64,000 nt of DNA from Butyricicoccus porcorum (GTDB lineage Bacteria > Bacillota > Clostridia > Oscillospirales > Butyricicoccaceae), in assembly GCF_002157465.1 (NCBI RefSeq), contig NZ_NHOC01000005.1, forward strand, positions 133,134 to 197,133. Direction: 5' to 3'. Made by a program: the position numbers and the translations under genes. The notes beneath the pieces were generated by a model. The model worked only from the letters and a program-made list of their open reading frames with translations. It did no database searches and was not told the origin of the DNA. Numbering within the stretch: position 1 is the first letter of the stretch; the number at the start of each line of letters is the position of its first letter. Positions 14,611-22,476 of the stretch are shown piece after piece.

Positions 14611-16143
14611 GTGAAGTTACTCGTACTTATCATCTATTTCGCCGTTCTGATCGGCATCGGCCTGTATTGCCGCCGGCATGCAACCGACGTCGATGGCTTT
14701 GTCCTCGGCGGACGTTCGGTCGGCCCGTGGCTGACCGCCTTTGCCTATGGCACATCGTATTTTTCTGCCGTCATCTTTGTCGGCTATGCAGGACAGTTTG
14801 GCTGGAAATATGGCCTTGCGTCCACCTGGATCGGCATTGGCAATGCGCTCATCGGCTCACTGCTCGCCTGGGTCATCCTCGGACGCCGCACGCGCATCAT
14901 GACGCAGCACCTGGATTCTGCAACCATGCCGGCATTCTTCGGCACGCGCTTTGACAGCCCGGCACTCAAGGTCGGCGCATCCGTCATTATTTTCATTTTC
15001 CTGATTCCGTACACCGCCTCGCTGTACAACGGCCTGTCCCGTCTGTTCGGCATGGCATTCAACATCGATTATACGGTCTGCATCGTCCTCATGGCGATTC
15101 TGACTGCCATTTATGTCATTGCGGGCGGCTATATGGCGACCGCAATCAACGATTTTATTCAGGGCATCATCATGCTGGTCGGCATCGTCGCTGTCATTGC
15201 CGCAGTTCTGGCGAGCAAGGGCGGCTTTATGGAAGCTGTCCGCGGCCTTGCCGAAATCACCGATGAAACCGCATCCCCCCAGCCGGGTGTCTTCGCATCG
15301 TTCTTCGGTCCCGACCCGCTGAATCTGCTCGGTGTCATCATCCTGACCAGTCTCGGCACCTGGGGTCTGCCGCAGATGGTACAGAAATTCTATGCCATCA
15401 AGGATGAGGCTGCCATCCAGAAGGGCACCATGATTTCCACCCTGTTCGCACTGGTTGTCTCCGGCGGCTGTTATTTTCTCGGCGGTTTCGGACGGCTGTT
15501 CTCCGAACAGATCGACATCGCGGCGGACGGCTATGACGCCGTCATTCCGACCATGCTGTCCAACCTGTCCCCCCTGCTCATCGCGCTGGTTGTCATCCTC
15601 GTGCTGTCCGCATCCATGTCTACGCTGTCTTCACTTGTCATGGCATCCAGCTCTACGCTGACCATTGACTTCCTCAAGGGTACGTTCATGAAGAAGATGA
15701 ACCAGAAGCAGCAGCTGATGTGGATCCGCGCATTTATCTTTGTCTTTATCGCCATTTCGGCTATTATCGCGATTATCCAGTACAAGAGCAACGTCACCTT
15801 CATCGCACAGCTGATGGGCATTTCGTGGGGCGCACTCGCAGGTGCCTTCCTCGCGCCGTTCCTGTACGGTCTGTACTGGAAACGCACCTCGAAAGCAGCA
15901 TGTTGGGTCAGCTTCATCTTTGGCTGTGTCCTGATGGTAGCAAACATGCTGTTCCGTTCGAGTTTCCCGGTTCTGCTCCAGTCCCCGATCAACTGCGGCG
16001 CACTGGCCATGATCGCAGGCCTGATTCTCGTTCCGATTGTCAGCCTGTTTACCCCGGCACCCAACCAGCAACTGGTTGAGGAAACCTTCGCCTGCTACAA
16101 CAAAGACACCGTTGTTCCGCAGAAAACCGCACTCGGCAAATAA
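14611..16143 (+). CDS. Sodium:solute symporter family (SSS/SLC5) transporter
   Basis: A 510-residue membrane protein with about 13 hydrophobic helices. Typical SSS signatures are present: DVDGFVLGGRSVGPWLTAF near the N-terminus, YGTSYFSAVIFVGYAG, and LGTWGLPQMVQKFYAIKDE. It should import an organic substrate with Na+. Start is GTG at 14611, preceded by GGGAGG, with the usual hydrophobic first helix following. It is divergent from an inositol-dehydrogenase-like gene, which hints at a polyol or sugar substrate, but the family also carries proline, pantothenate and sialic acid. Na+ coupling fits with the Na+-type ATP synthase elsewhere in the window. Confidence 0.88.
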   Translation: MKLLVLIIYFAVLIGIGLYCRRHATDVDGFVLGGRSVGPWLTAFAYGTSYFSAVIFVGYAGQFGWKYGLASTWIGIGNALIGSLLAWVILGRRTRIMTQHLDSATMPAFFGTRFDSPALKVGASVIIFIFLIPYTASLYNGLSRLFGMAFNIDYTVCIVLMAILTAIYVIAGGYMATAINDFIQGIIMLVGIVAVIAAVLASKGGFMEAVRGLAEITDETASPQPGVFASFFGPDPLNLLGVIILTSLGTWGLPQMVQKFYAIKDEAAIQKGTMISTLFALVVSGGCYFLGGFGRLFSEQIDIAADGYDAVIPTMLSNLSPLLIALVVILVLSASMSTLSSLVMASSSTLTIDFLKGTFMKKMNQKQQLMWIRAFIFVFIAISAIIAIIQYKSNVTFIAQLMGISWGALAGAFLAPFLYGLYWKRTSKAACWVSFIFGCVLMVANMLFRSSFPVLLQSPINCGALAMIAGLILVPIVSLFTPAPNQQLVEETFACYNKDTVVPQKTALGK

Positions 16144-16169
16144 AATTCCGCCTTTTCGCTGCAACGCCC

Positions 16170-16198
16170 TTGCCTTCCCAGCTGTTCTGTGCTAGACT
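16170..16198 (+). promoter_or_regulatory. Promoter for the T-box operon
   Basis: TTGCCT (16170-16175), 17-bp spacer ending in TGC (extended -10), TAGACT (16193-16198). Transcription would begin just before T-box Stem I. Confidence 0.7.
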
Positions 16199-16218
16199 AA
16201 AGCTGTTAATCAAACATC

Positions 16219-16481
16219 CAAACCGATGACTGAGAAGAGTACATATGGCAAAATGGATTCAGAGAACTGCCGGTTGGTGCAAGGCATTCCCGCAGCCATG
16301 TCGAATGGACTCAGGAGGGCAAACCGAACGGGAAACCCAGTAGGGGCGACGGAGGACGTCTCCGTTACCAAACGATACACGTAATCGCGTGGAATGAAGT
16401 GGGCATAGCGCGCTATGCCAAACCGGGTGGTACCGCAGGAATTCACTCCTGTCCCAGTATTTGGGACAGGAGTTTTTTTAT
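16219..16481 (+). promoter_or_regulatory. T-box riboswitch, tRNA-Trp specificity (TGG specifier)
   Basis: A complete T-box leader. Stem I base: CTGAG (16230-16234) pairs with CTCAG (16310-16314). The specifier loop has the loop-E pair AGTA (16238-16241) opposite GAA (16303-16305), followed by specifier TGG (16306-16308) and A. The upper helix pairs ACAT..GGC with GCCATGT. The apical part shows GCCGGTTGGTGCAAGGC. The T-box sequence GGGTGGTACCGC (16425-16436) holds the TGGT that contacts the uncharged tRNA end. The terminator is ACTCCTGTCCC / GGGACAGGAGT (16445-16473) plus a T-run. Uncharged tRNA-Trp should permit readthrough into the transporter gene. Confidence 0.93.
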
Positions 16482-16512
16482 GCCGCTTCTGCCGCGCACA
16501 GGAGGTAAGACC

Positions 16513-17676
16513 ATGAAAAATAACCGGACACATGCCCTTGCATGGGGCATCGCCTTCGTCGGCTTCACAACGCAGTTCGGCGGCGGCTTTGCATCAGGCG
16601 CACAGATTTACCAGTACTTTATTCATTACGGTATCTGGGGGCTCGTCATGCCGTTTCTCGCACAGTTCCTGATGTCGCTGTTTTACTGGTATGGCATGCG
16701 CTATGCCTTCCGCAACAAAACCTATGATTACCGCAGCTTTTCCGACAGTTTTTACGGAAAATTCCGCGTTGTATTCTCCAACCTCTATGAGATCGAATAC
16801 ATTGTCATGATCTGTATGGCGCCCGCCGTCGCCTTTGCCACCGGCGGCGCAACGCTCAACAAGCTGACCGGTCTGCCCTATCTGCTGTGCACGCTGGTCA
16901 TCGGTATTTTCATCTTCGTTATCACACTGTTCGGCACCGAACTGGTTCGCAAATGCTCCTCTGTGCTGTCCATCCTGATTATTGTCGGACTGCTGCTCGT
17001 GCTTGTGCCCAACATCATCGCACAGTGGGACACGATCACGGACTCTGTTCAGCGCATGGCAGCCGGCGCACTCCCGGTCGGCTCACAGCAGAGCGGCAGC
17101 TTTGGAAGCGCATTGTGGTCTGCCTGTGTCTATGGAATCTTCCAGATCACTGCCATCGGCCTGATGTATCAGCACACCAGCAAGCTGGAAGAGGAAAAGG
17201 ATGTCGGCCGTTCGATGATCTACATGTTCCTCGTCGATGCATTTGTCATGGAGCTGGCAGTGGTCGGACTGCTCGCCATTGCCTTCCGTCCGGAGCTGGC
17301 GGAATATGACGTTCCAATGCTGCTGCTCGTACAGACCGGTGTTGGTGCAAAAATTCTCACGCCGATTATCTCCATCCTGATTATCCTCGGCGCGGTATCC
17401 ACCGGTGTCAACATGATTGCTGGCATTGTCACGCGCACCGTCAACCAGCTGGAAAAAAAGCAGGATACCGTTTCCAGCTCGAAGCACCGGCTGTACAGCA
17501 CGCTCTCCGCACTGGCATTTACACTGCTCGCCTTTGCGGTCGCGCAGTTCGGTTTAATCCCGCTGGTCAAGCGCGGCTATTCGTACATCGGCTACGCGAC
17601 CATGTTTGTCATCGCCATTCCGTTCATCCTGCATTTTATTGCGGATCACTGTAAGAAGGGAGCTTCTGCCAAATGA
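16513..17676 (+). CDS. YkvI-like membrane transporter, probably tryptophan
   Basis: A 387-residue protein with about 10 hydrophobic helices. The N-terminal FVGFTTQFGGGFASGAQIYQYF resembles the glycine-rich first helix (GAGFASG) of YkvI-type proteins in the APC-like superfamily. ATG at 16513 follows GGAGGTAAG; upstream in-frame codons lie inside the T-box terminator and are excluded. The leader is a tRNA-Trp T-box, so expression should rise when tryptophan is scarce; import of tryptophan or a precursor is the inferred job. It overlaps the next gene by 4 nt (ATGA), so the two are co-translated. Confidence 0.8.
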   Translation: MKNNRTHALAWGIAFVGFTTQFGGGFASGAQIYQYFIHYGIWGLVMPFLAQFLMSLFYWYGMRYAFRNKTYDYRSFSDSFYGKFRVVFSNLYEIEYIVMICMAPAVAFATGGATLNKLTGLPYLLCTLVIGIFIFVITLFGTELVRKCSSVLSILIIVGLLLVLVPNIIAQWDTITDSVQRMAAGALPVGSQQSGSFGSALWSACVYGIFQITAIGLMYQHTSKLEEEKDVGRSMIYMFLVDAFVMELAVVGLLAIAFRPELAEYDVPMLLLVQTGVGAKILTPIISILIILGAVSTGVNMIAGIVTRTVNQLEKKQDTVSSSKHRLYSTLSALAFTLLAFAVAQFGLIPLVKRGYSYIGYATMFVIAIPFILHFIADHCKKGASAK

Positions 17677-18758
17677 AACTGGAGAATTATGAGCTGCATC
17701 TCCCGAGCTATTCCATCGGAGATAAAATCTACCGCAACATCGGCCCGGTCTGCTCGTCCTATGGCAAGACTGTCCTTATCATCGGCGGAGAAAAAGCCCT
17801 CGCCGCAGCAGAACAGAAAATCCGCGAAGCTGTCGCACAGACGGAACTGGAAATCATCGGCGTGGAGCTGTTCGGTGACGACTGTACCTACCGCAATGTT
17901 GAACGCCTGCGTGCACTGCCGGTCTACCGGCAGGCGGACATGGTGTTCGCTGTCGGCGGCGGCAAGGCACTGGATACCAGCAAATGCCTGTGCATTGAAG
18001 ACGACAAGCCGATTTTCACCTTCCCGACCATCGCATCCAACTGTGCCGCATGTACATCTGTTTCCATCATGTACAACGACGACGGCACATTCCTAAAACC
18101 GCATTTCTTCATCCGCCCCGCGATGCACGCCTTTATTGATACGGAAATCATCGCCAAGGCGCCCGCACAGTACATGTGGGCGGGCATGGGTGACACCTAT
18201 GCGAAATACTATGAAGCGACCATTTCCTCGCGTGACGAGCTTCTGGAGCACTATACGGCACTCGGCGTGAACATCAGCCGCATGTGCCGCGACCCGCTGG
18301 TTCGCTTCGGCGCAAAGGCCTTCGCTGACCACAAGCAGGGAATGGTCTCTTATGAGCTGGAGCAGGTCGTACTCGCCATTGTCGTGACGACCGGCATCGC
18401 GTCCATTTTCCTGACGCGCGACTTCACGCCGGATTACAACAGCGGCCTTGCGCATGCAGTATTCTATGCGCTCACCGCCTATCCGGTCATCGAACAGCGC
18501 CACCTGCACGGCGAAGTCGTCGGCTTTGGCATCCTGATCGCGCTGCTGTGCGATGGGCAGGAGGATGAATTCCAGACCATCTATGCGCTCAACAAAGCGG
18601 TCGGGCTGCCCGTCCGGCTGTCAGATATCGAAATTTCCCGCGAACAGTTCGCCGCAATTGAGCCTCAGATCATGCAGATGTCCGACATCCGGCACTATCC
18701 ATATCCAGTGACGGTGGATATGCTGCGCGCCGCCATCGACCGTCTGGAGCAAATGTAA
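17673..18758 (+). CDS. GldA-like iron-containing alcohol dehydrogenase
   Basis: A 361-residue group III metal-dependent alcohol dehydrogenase related to glycerol dehydrogenase. NAD-binding GGGK (VFAVGGGKALDTSK, about residues 92-104), and the metal ligands Asp174 (GMGDTYAKYYEA), His261 (SGLAHAVFYA) and His279 (HLHGEVVGFG) are all in register with GldA. The length is normal. It overlaps the T-box-controlled transporter by 4 nt, so it is part of the tryptophan-responsive unit. Why a GldA-like enzyme should be under tRNA-Trp control is unclear; glycerol as substrate should not be assumed. Confidence 0.88.
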   Translation: MKLENYELHLPSYSIGDKIYRNIGPVCSSYGKTVLIIGGEKALAAAEQKIREAVAQTELEIIGVELFGDDCTYRNVERLRALPVYRQADMVFAVGGGKALDTSKCLCIEDDKPIFTFPTIASNCAACTSVSIMYNDDGTFLKPHFFIRPAMHAFIDTEIIAKAPAQYMWAGMGDTYAKYYEATISSRDELLEHYTALGVNISRMCRDPLVRFGAKAFADHKQGMVSYELEQVVLAIVVTTGIASIFLTRDFTPDYNSGLAHAVFYALTAYPVIEQRHLHGEVVGFGILIALLCDGQEDEFQTIYALNKAVGLPVRLSDIEISREQFAAIEPQIMQMSDIRHYPYPVTVDMLRAAIDRLEQM

Positions 18759-18777
18759 GCCCTCTTACGCTTTCGTA

Positions 18778-18820
18778 CAAAAAGTGGTATACTGGAGTGT
18801 ATCCGGTATGCCGCTTTTTT
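18778..18820 (+). terminator. Terminator between the GldA-like and YczE-like genes
   Basis: AAAAAG-GG-ATAC-GG pairs with CC-GTAT-CC-CTTTTTT across a short loop with a few mismatches. The T-run supports plus-strand termination, so the YczE-like gene probably belongs to a separate or attenuated unit. Confidence 0.7.
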
Positions 18821-18877
18821 GCCGTATGCCTGTGTTTGATTCATTTATCACCCATCACCAAAGATTCAGGAGTATTC

Positions 18878-19558
18878 ATGCAGAAAAAAGAACTCACCAA
18901 ACGCTATGTGCTGTTTATCATCAGCCTGTTTTTCGCGGCGCTCGGCGTCGCCATTACCAAAAAGGGAGAACTCGGTGTCTCACCGATTTCCTCCGTCGCC
19001 AACGTACTCAGCCTGCGCTTTCCCTCTCTGTCGCTCGGCAACTGGCTGATTTTGTGGAACTGTGTGCTCATCATCGGGCAGATTGTCATTCTGCGCCGGA
19101 AATTCCAGTGGATTCAGCTGCTTCAGGTACCGCTGTCCTTCCTGTTCGGCTGGTTTACCGACCTCGGTATGTGGCTGATTTCATGGTTTACCGTCGACGC
19201 CTATCCGATGCGCCTGCTGATGGTTGTCATCGGCACAATTGTACTCGGCTTCGGCGTTTCTCTCGCCGTCATTGCGAATGTCATCATGAATTCCGGGGAA
19301 GCTTTTGTCAAGGCACTCTCGGATACCATTCATGTGGAATTCGGCAATGTCAAAATCGGCTTTGATATCAGCTGTGTCATTCTCGCAGTGATTTTATCCC
19401 TGCTGTTCTTCAATTTTACGATTCAGGGCACACGCGAGGGCACTATTATCGCGGCATGCTGCACCGGACTGGTGGTAAAATTCTTCAGCCGCAGGCTGAA
19501 AGCGCCGCTTGATGCCGCACTGACCGGCTGTTCCAATGAGGAGGAACCCATCTCATGA
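18878..19558 (+). CDS. YczE/YyaS/YitT-family membrane protein
   Basis: A 226-residue protein with about five to six membrane helices. LFFAALGVAITKKGELGVSP near the N-terminus and the paired hydrophobic repeats are typical of the YczE family. Its biochemical role is not established. ATG at 18878 follows CAGGAG; the longer in-frame start at 18797 lies within the preceding terminator and is rejected. It overlaps the amidohydrolase gene by 4 nt, indicating coupling. Confidence 0.75.
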   Translation: MQKKELTKRYVLFIISLFFAALGVAITKKGELGVSPISSVANVLSLRFPSLSLGNWLILWNCVLIIGQIVILRRKFQWIQLLQVPLSFLFGWFTDLGMWLISWFTVDAYPMRLLMVVIGTIVLGFGVSLAVIANVIMNSGEAFVKALSDTIHVEFGNVKIGFDISCVILAVILSLLFFNFTIQGTREGTIIAACCTGLVVKFFSRRLKAPLDAALTGCSNEEEPIS

Positions 19559-20403
19559 TGATTGATTTTCATGCACATACCTTCCCGTCCAAAATCGCGG
19601 AGGGTGTGCTGCAAAAGCTCCAAAAGCTGTCGCGTTCCAAGCCCTATACCGACGGCACAACGGACGGGCTGCGCCGTTCGATGGATCGCGCACACATCGA
19701 TGTTTCCATCCTGCTCCCGGTCATGACCAACACCGGACAGGTGCATAAGCTCAATGAAGCGGCCGCGCGCGCCAATGAGCATTGGCAGGAAACCGGCCTG
19801 CTGTCGTTCGGCGGTATGCATCCAGATACGCCGGACTATCGTGCGGAGCTGGCACACGTGCAGGACATGGGACTGCGCGGCATCAAAATCCATCCCGCTT
19901 ATCAGGATACGGACTTTGATGACATCCGTTTTCTGCGCATCATCGACCGTGCTTCCGAGCTGGGGCTGATTGTCCTGACGCATGCAGGCTGGGACATCGG
20001 AATTCCACACCACAACTACTGTACGCCGCAGCAAATCCAACATGTCATGCGCGAGATCGCACCGGACAAGCTGGTACTCGCGCACATGGGCGGCTGGTCG
20101 GACTGGAATGCTGTCGAGCAGGAGCTGGCAGGTCTGCCGCTGTATTTCGATACAGCATTTTCCACCGGTGAAATTGTCGCCGCGCCGGGCACGACGCGCA
20201 CGCCGGAGGAATCACACAATCTGAACCACGCAGCCTTCGCCCGTCTGGTACGCCGCCACGGCACAAAGCGCGTCCTGTTCGCGACCGACAGCCCGTGGAG
20301 CGACCAGAAGGAAACGCTGGAGTTTGTCCAAAACGCAGGCTTTTCCGAGGAGGAACTTGCCGATCTTCTGGGAAACAACGCACAAAAGCTGCTCGGCATC
20401 TGA
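19555..20403 (+). CDS. Amidohydrolase-superfamily metal-dependent hydrolase (Amidohydro_2, ACMSD-like)
   Basis: A 282-residue TIM-barrel hydrolase or decarboxylase. Metal-site motifs in order: DFHAHTFP at the N-terminus, IKIHP, LTHAG, LAHMGG and FATDSPW with the conserved Asp near the end. Members of Amidohydro_2 include 2-amino-3-carboxymuconate semialdehyde decarboxylase of tryptophan catabolism, but sequence by eye cannot fix the reaction. AGGAGGAA precedes the start and the ATGA overlap couples it to the YczE-like gene. Downstream of a tryptophan T-box unit, which makes a link to aromatic metabolism possible but unproven. Confidence 0.8.
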   Translation: MMIDFHAHTFPSKIAEGVLQKLQKLSRSKPYTDGTTDGLRRSMDRAHIDVSILLPVMTNTGQVHKLNEAAARANEHWQETGLLSFGGMHPDTPDYRAELAHVQDMGLRGIKIHPAYQDTDFDDIRFLRIIDRASELGLIVLTHAGWDIGIPHHNYCTPQQIQHVMREIAPDKLVLAHMGGWSDWNAVEQELAGLPLYFDTAFSTGEIVAAPGTTRTPEESHNLNHAAFARLVRRHGTKRVLFATDSPWSDQKETLEFVQNAGFSEEELADLLGNNAQKLLGI

Positions 20404-20428
20404 CGCCTTTCCCGCAAAATAAAAAAAC

Positions 20429-20516
20429 AGCCGGAGCCCTCTGCAAACGAGCAGAGAGCTCCGGCTTCCCCAGAGAAAAAATTTGTCCCGCTGTACCGAG
20501 ATACAGCGGGACATTT
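20429..20516 (-). terminator. Two tandem hairpins between convergent amidohydrolase and paaK
   Basis: Hairpin 1: AGCCGGAGC..CTCTGC with GCAGAG..GCTCCGGCT (20429-20466). Hairpin 2: TGTCCCGCTGTA with TACAGCGGGACA (20484-20513). On the minus strand each is followed by a T-run, so paaK transcription meets hairpin 2 and then hairpin 1; on the plus strand only hairpin 2 has a short T-tract. Confidence 0.85.
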
Positions 20517-20525
20517 TGTGTTAAA

Positions 20526-21833
20526 TCAGCTCTGGTACAGATTGCGCTTATCGATAACGCGAACCGCCTTGCCCTCACTGCGGGTGATGGTCTTCGGTGC
20601 GACCAGCTTGACATCGACGCCAATGCCCAGCATGGATTTCAGGCTGGCAACCAGCTTCTTCTCACGCTGTGCAATCGTGATTTCCAGATCGTCAAACATC
20701 TCCTGCGACATCTCAACCTTGACTTCAATCGTATCGCTGTTGTGAACACGGTCAACAATCAGTTCATAGTTTGCCGGATAGCCCTCATTGAGCAGAACGG
20801 TCTCAATCTGGGACGGGAATACGTTGACGCCCTTGACAACCATCATGTCATCACTGCGGCCGAGCGGCTTGGACATGCGGATGAACGTGCGTCCGCAGGA
20901 ACACTGCTCGCGGGTCAGGATCGCAATGTCGCGCGTGCGGTAGCGCAGCAGCGGAAATGCTTCCTTGGTGATGCAGGTGAATACCAGCTCGCCGCGGGAG
21001 CCGTCCGGCAGAACTTCGCCCGTTTTCGGATCGATAACCTCTGCAATGAAATGGTCTTCATTGATATGCATGCCGCCCTGCTCCTCGCATTCAAACGAAA
21101 CGCCCGGGCCGGAAATCTCCGTCAGGCCATAGATATCATACGCCTTAATGCCGAGGTTCTTCTCGATGTCATGGCGCATTTCCTCTGTCCAAGCCTCTGC
21201 ACCGAAGATACCCGCCTTCAGCTTGATCTTGTCGCGCAGGCCGCGCTCGTTGATGCTCTCAGCCAGATATGCCGCATACGACGGGGTGCAGCACAGGATA
21301 GTGGAGCCGAGGTCGGTCATAAACTGAATCTGACGATCGGTATTGCCCGAAGACATCGGCAGAGTCAGGCAGCCGACCTTGTGCGAGCCGCCGTTCAGTC
21401 CGGGACCGCCGGTGAACAGGCCATAGCCATAGGAGACATGGCAGACATCCTCCTTGGTACCGCCGGCTGCAACGATGGCGCGTGCACAGCACTCTTCCCA
21501 CAGATCGAGGTCGTGCTGGGTATAGAATGCGACGACACGGCGGCCGGTCGTGCCGCTGGTCGACTGAATGCGCACACAGTCCTCCAGCGGGACTGCCAAC
21601 AGTCCGTACGGATACTGGTCGCGCAGGTCGTCCTTTGTGATGAACGGCAGCTTATGCAGATCTTCCACACCGTGGATATCATCCGGCGATACGCCTGCGG
21701 CATCCATTCTGTCGCGGTAGAACTTCACGTTTTCATAGACATGGTGCACCTGCTTGACCAGGCGTTCGCTCTGCATCTTTTTGATTTCCTCGACCGGCAT
21801 GGTCTCGATTTCAGGCTGGAAATATTGCTTCAT
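20526..21833 (-). CDS. paaK: Phenylacetate-CoA ligase (aryl-CoA ligase, AMP-forming)
   Basis: A 435-residue PaaK-type adenylate-forming enzyme. QSTSGTTGRRVVAFYT is the ATP-binding loop, YGLTEISGPGV the A5 motif, LLRYRTRDI and the C-terminal VKGVNVFPSQIE segments are typical. It joins phenylacetate or related aryl acids to CoA with ATP. The start at 21833 is the conserved MKQYFQPEIETM and follows AGAGGATG; an upstream in-frame ATG at 21911 overlaps iorB. It lies downstream of iorA-iorB, whose product is an aryl-acetyl-CoA, an arrangement common in anaerobes that ferment aromatic amino acids. The enzyme could also act in the ATP-forming or CoA-recycling direction; direction is inference. Confidence 0.92.
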   Translation of the reverse strand: MKQYFQPEIETMPVEEIKKMQSERLVKQVHHVYENVKFYRDRMDAAGVSPDDIHGVEDLHKLPFITKDDLRDQYPYGLLAVPLEDCVRIQSTSGTTGRRVVAFYTQHDLDLWEECCARAIVAAGGTKEDVCHVSYGYGLFTGGPGLNGGSHKVGCLTLPMSSGNTDRQIQFMTDLGSTILCCTPSYAAYLAESINERGLRDKIKLKAGIFGAEAWTEEMRHDIEKNLGIKAYDIYGLTEISGPGVSFECEEQGGMHINEDHFIAEVIDPKTGEVLPDGSRGELVFTCITKEAFPLLRYRTRDIAILTREQCSCGRTFIRMSKPLGRSDDMMVVKGVNVFPSQIETVLLNEGYPANYELIVDRVHNSDTIEVKVEMSQEMFDDLEITIAQREKKLVASLKSMLGIGVDVKLVAPKTITRSEGKAVRVIDKRNLYQS

Positions 21834-21888
21834 GGGTATCATCCTCTCTCTATCTAAATGGAACACAGCAATTGTTTTAAATTCTATT

Positions 21889-22461
21889 TTATTCAGCGCG
21901 TCCCAGTGCAAAGGCCTTTCTGTTCAGCTCCAGGAACTTCGGCGGGACACAGGCGGTAATGGCATCCTGCCATGCCTGCTCCGGGATATCCTCAAAATAA
22001 CGCGACAGGCGTCCCATCAGCACAAGGTTGACCGCCTTCGGAGAGCCTGCCTGAACAGCAAGGGAAAGTGCATCCATATCGTCAACCTGTGCGCCCAGTG
22101 CGCGCATCTTCTCTACCAGGTCAGCCGGATACTGCGCCGCACCGGTGATAACCGGCATCGGATCGATTTCCTGCGTATTGACGATCACGCGCCCGCCCGG
22201 CTTGAGGTATTCCATCCAGCGGGCTGCTTCAAGCTTCTCAAACGAAACGATAAAATCCGCTTCGCCGCGGTCGATAATCGGCGAATAGACAGCATCGCCG
22301 AACCGGACATATGTAACCACGCTGCCGCCGCGCTGGCTCATGCCGTGAACCTCGGATACCTTGACGTCATAGCCCTGCTCCAGCAGCAGATGGCCGAGCA
22401 GCTTGCTCGCAAGCAGCGAACCCTGACCGCCGACGCCGACAATCATTACATTCTTTGTCAT
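21889..22461 (-). CDS. iorB: Indolepyruvate ferredoxin oxidoreductase, beta subunit
   Basis: A 190-residue gamma-type domain of 2-oxoacid:ferredoxin oxidoreductases. The N-terminal VMIVGVGGQGSLLASKLLG and VSEVHGMSQRGGSVVTYVRFG are diagnostic for IorB. AGGAGG precedes the ATG; iorA ends 15 nt upstream. With IorA it converts aryl-pyruvates plus CoA and oxidised ferredoxin to aryl-acetyl-CoA, CO2 and reduced ferredoxin. Confidence 0.94.
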   Translation of the reverse strand: MTKNVMIVGVGGQGSLLASKLLGHLLLEQGYDVKVSEVHGMSQRGGSVVTYVRFGDAVYSPIIDRGEADFIVSFEKLEAARWMEYLKPGGRVIVNTQEIDPMPVITGAAQYPADLVEKMRALGAQVDDMDALSLAVQAGSPKAVNLVLMGRLSRYFEDIPEQAWQDAITACVPPKFLELNRKAFALGRAE

Positions 22462-22476
22462 AATTCAGCCACCTCC

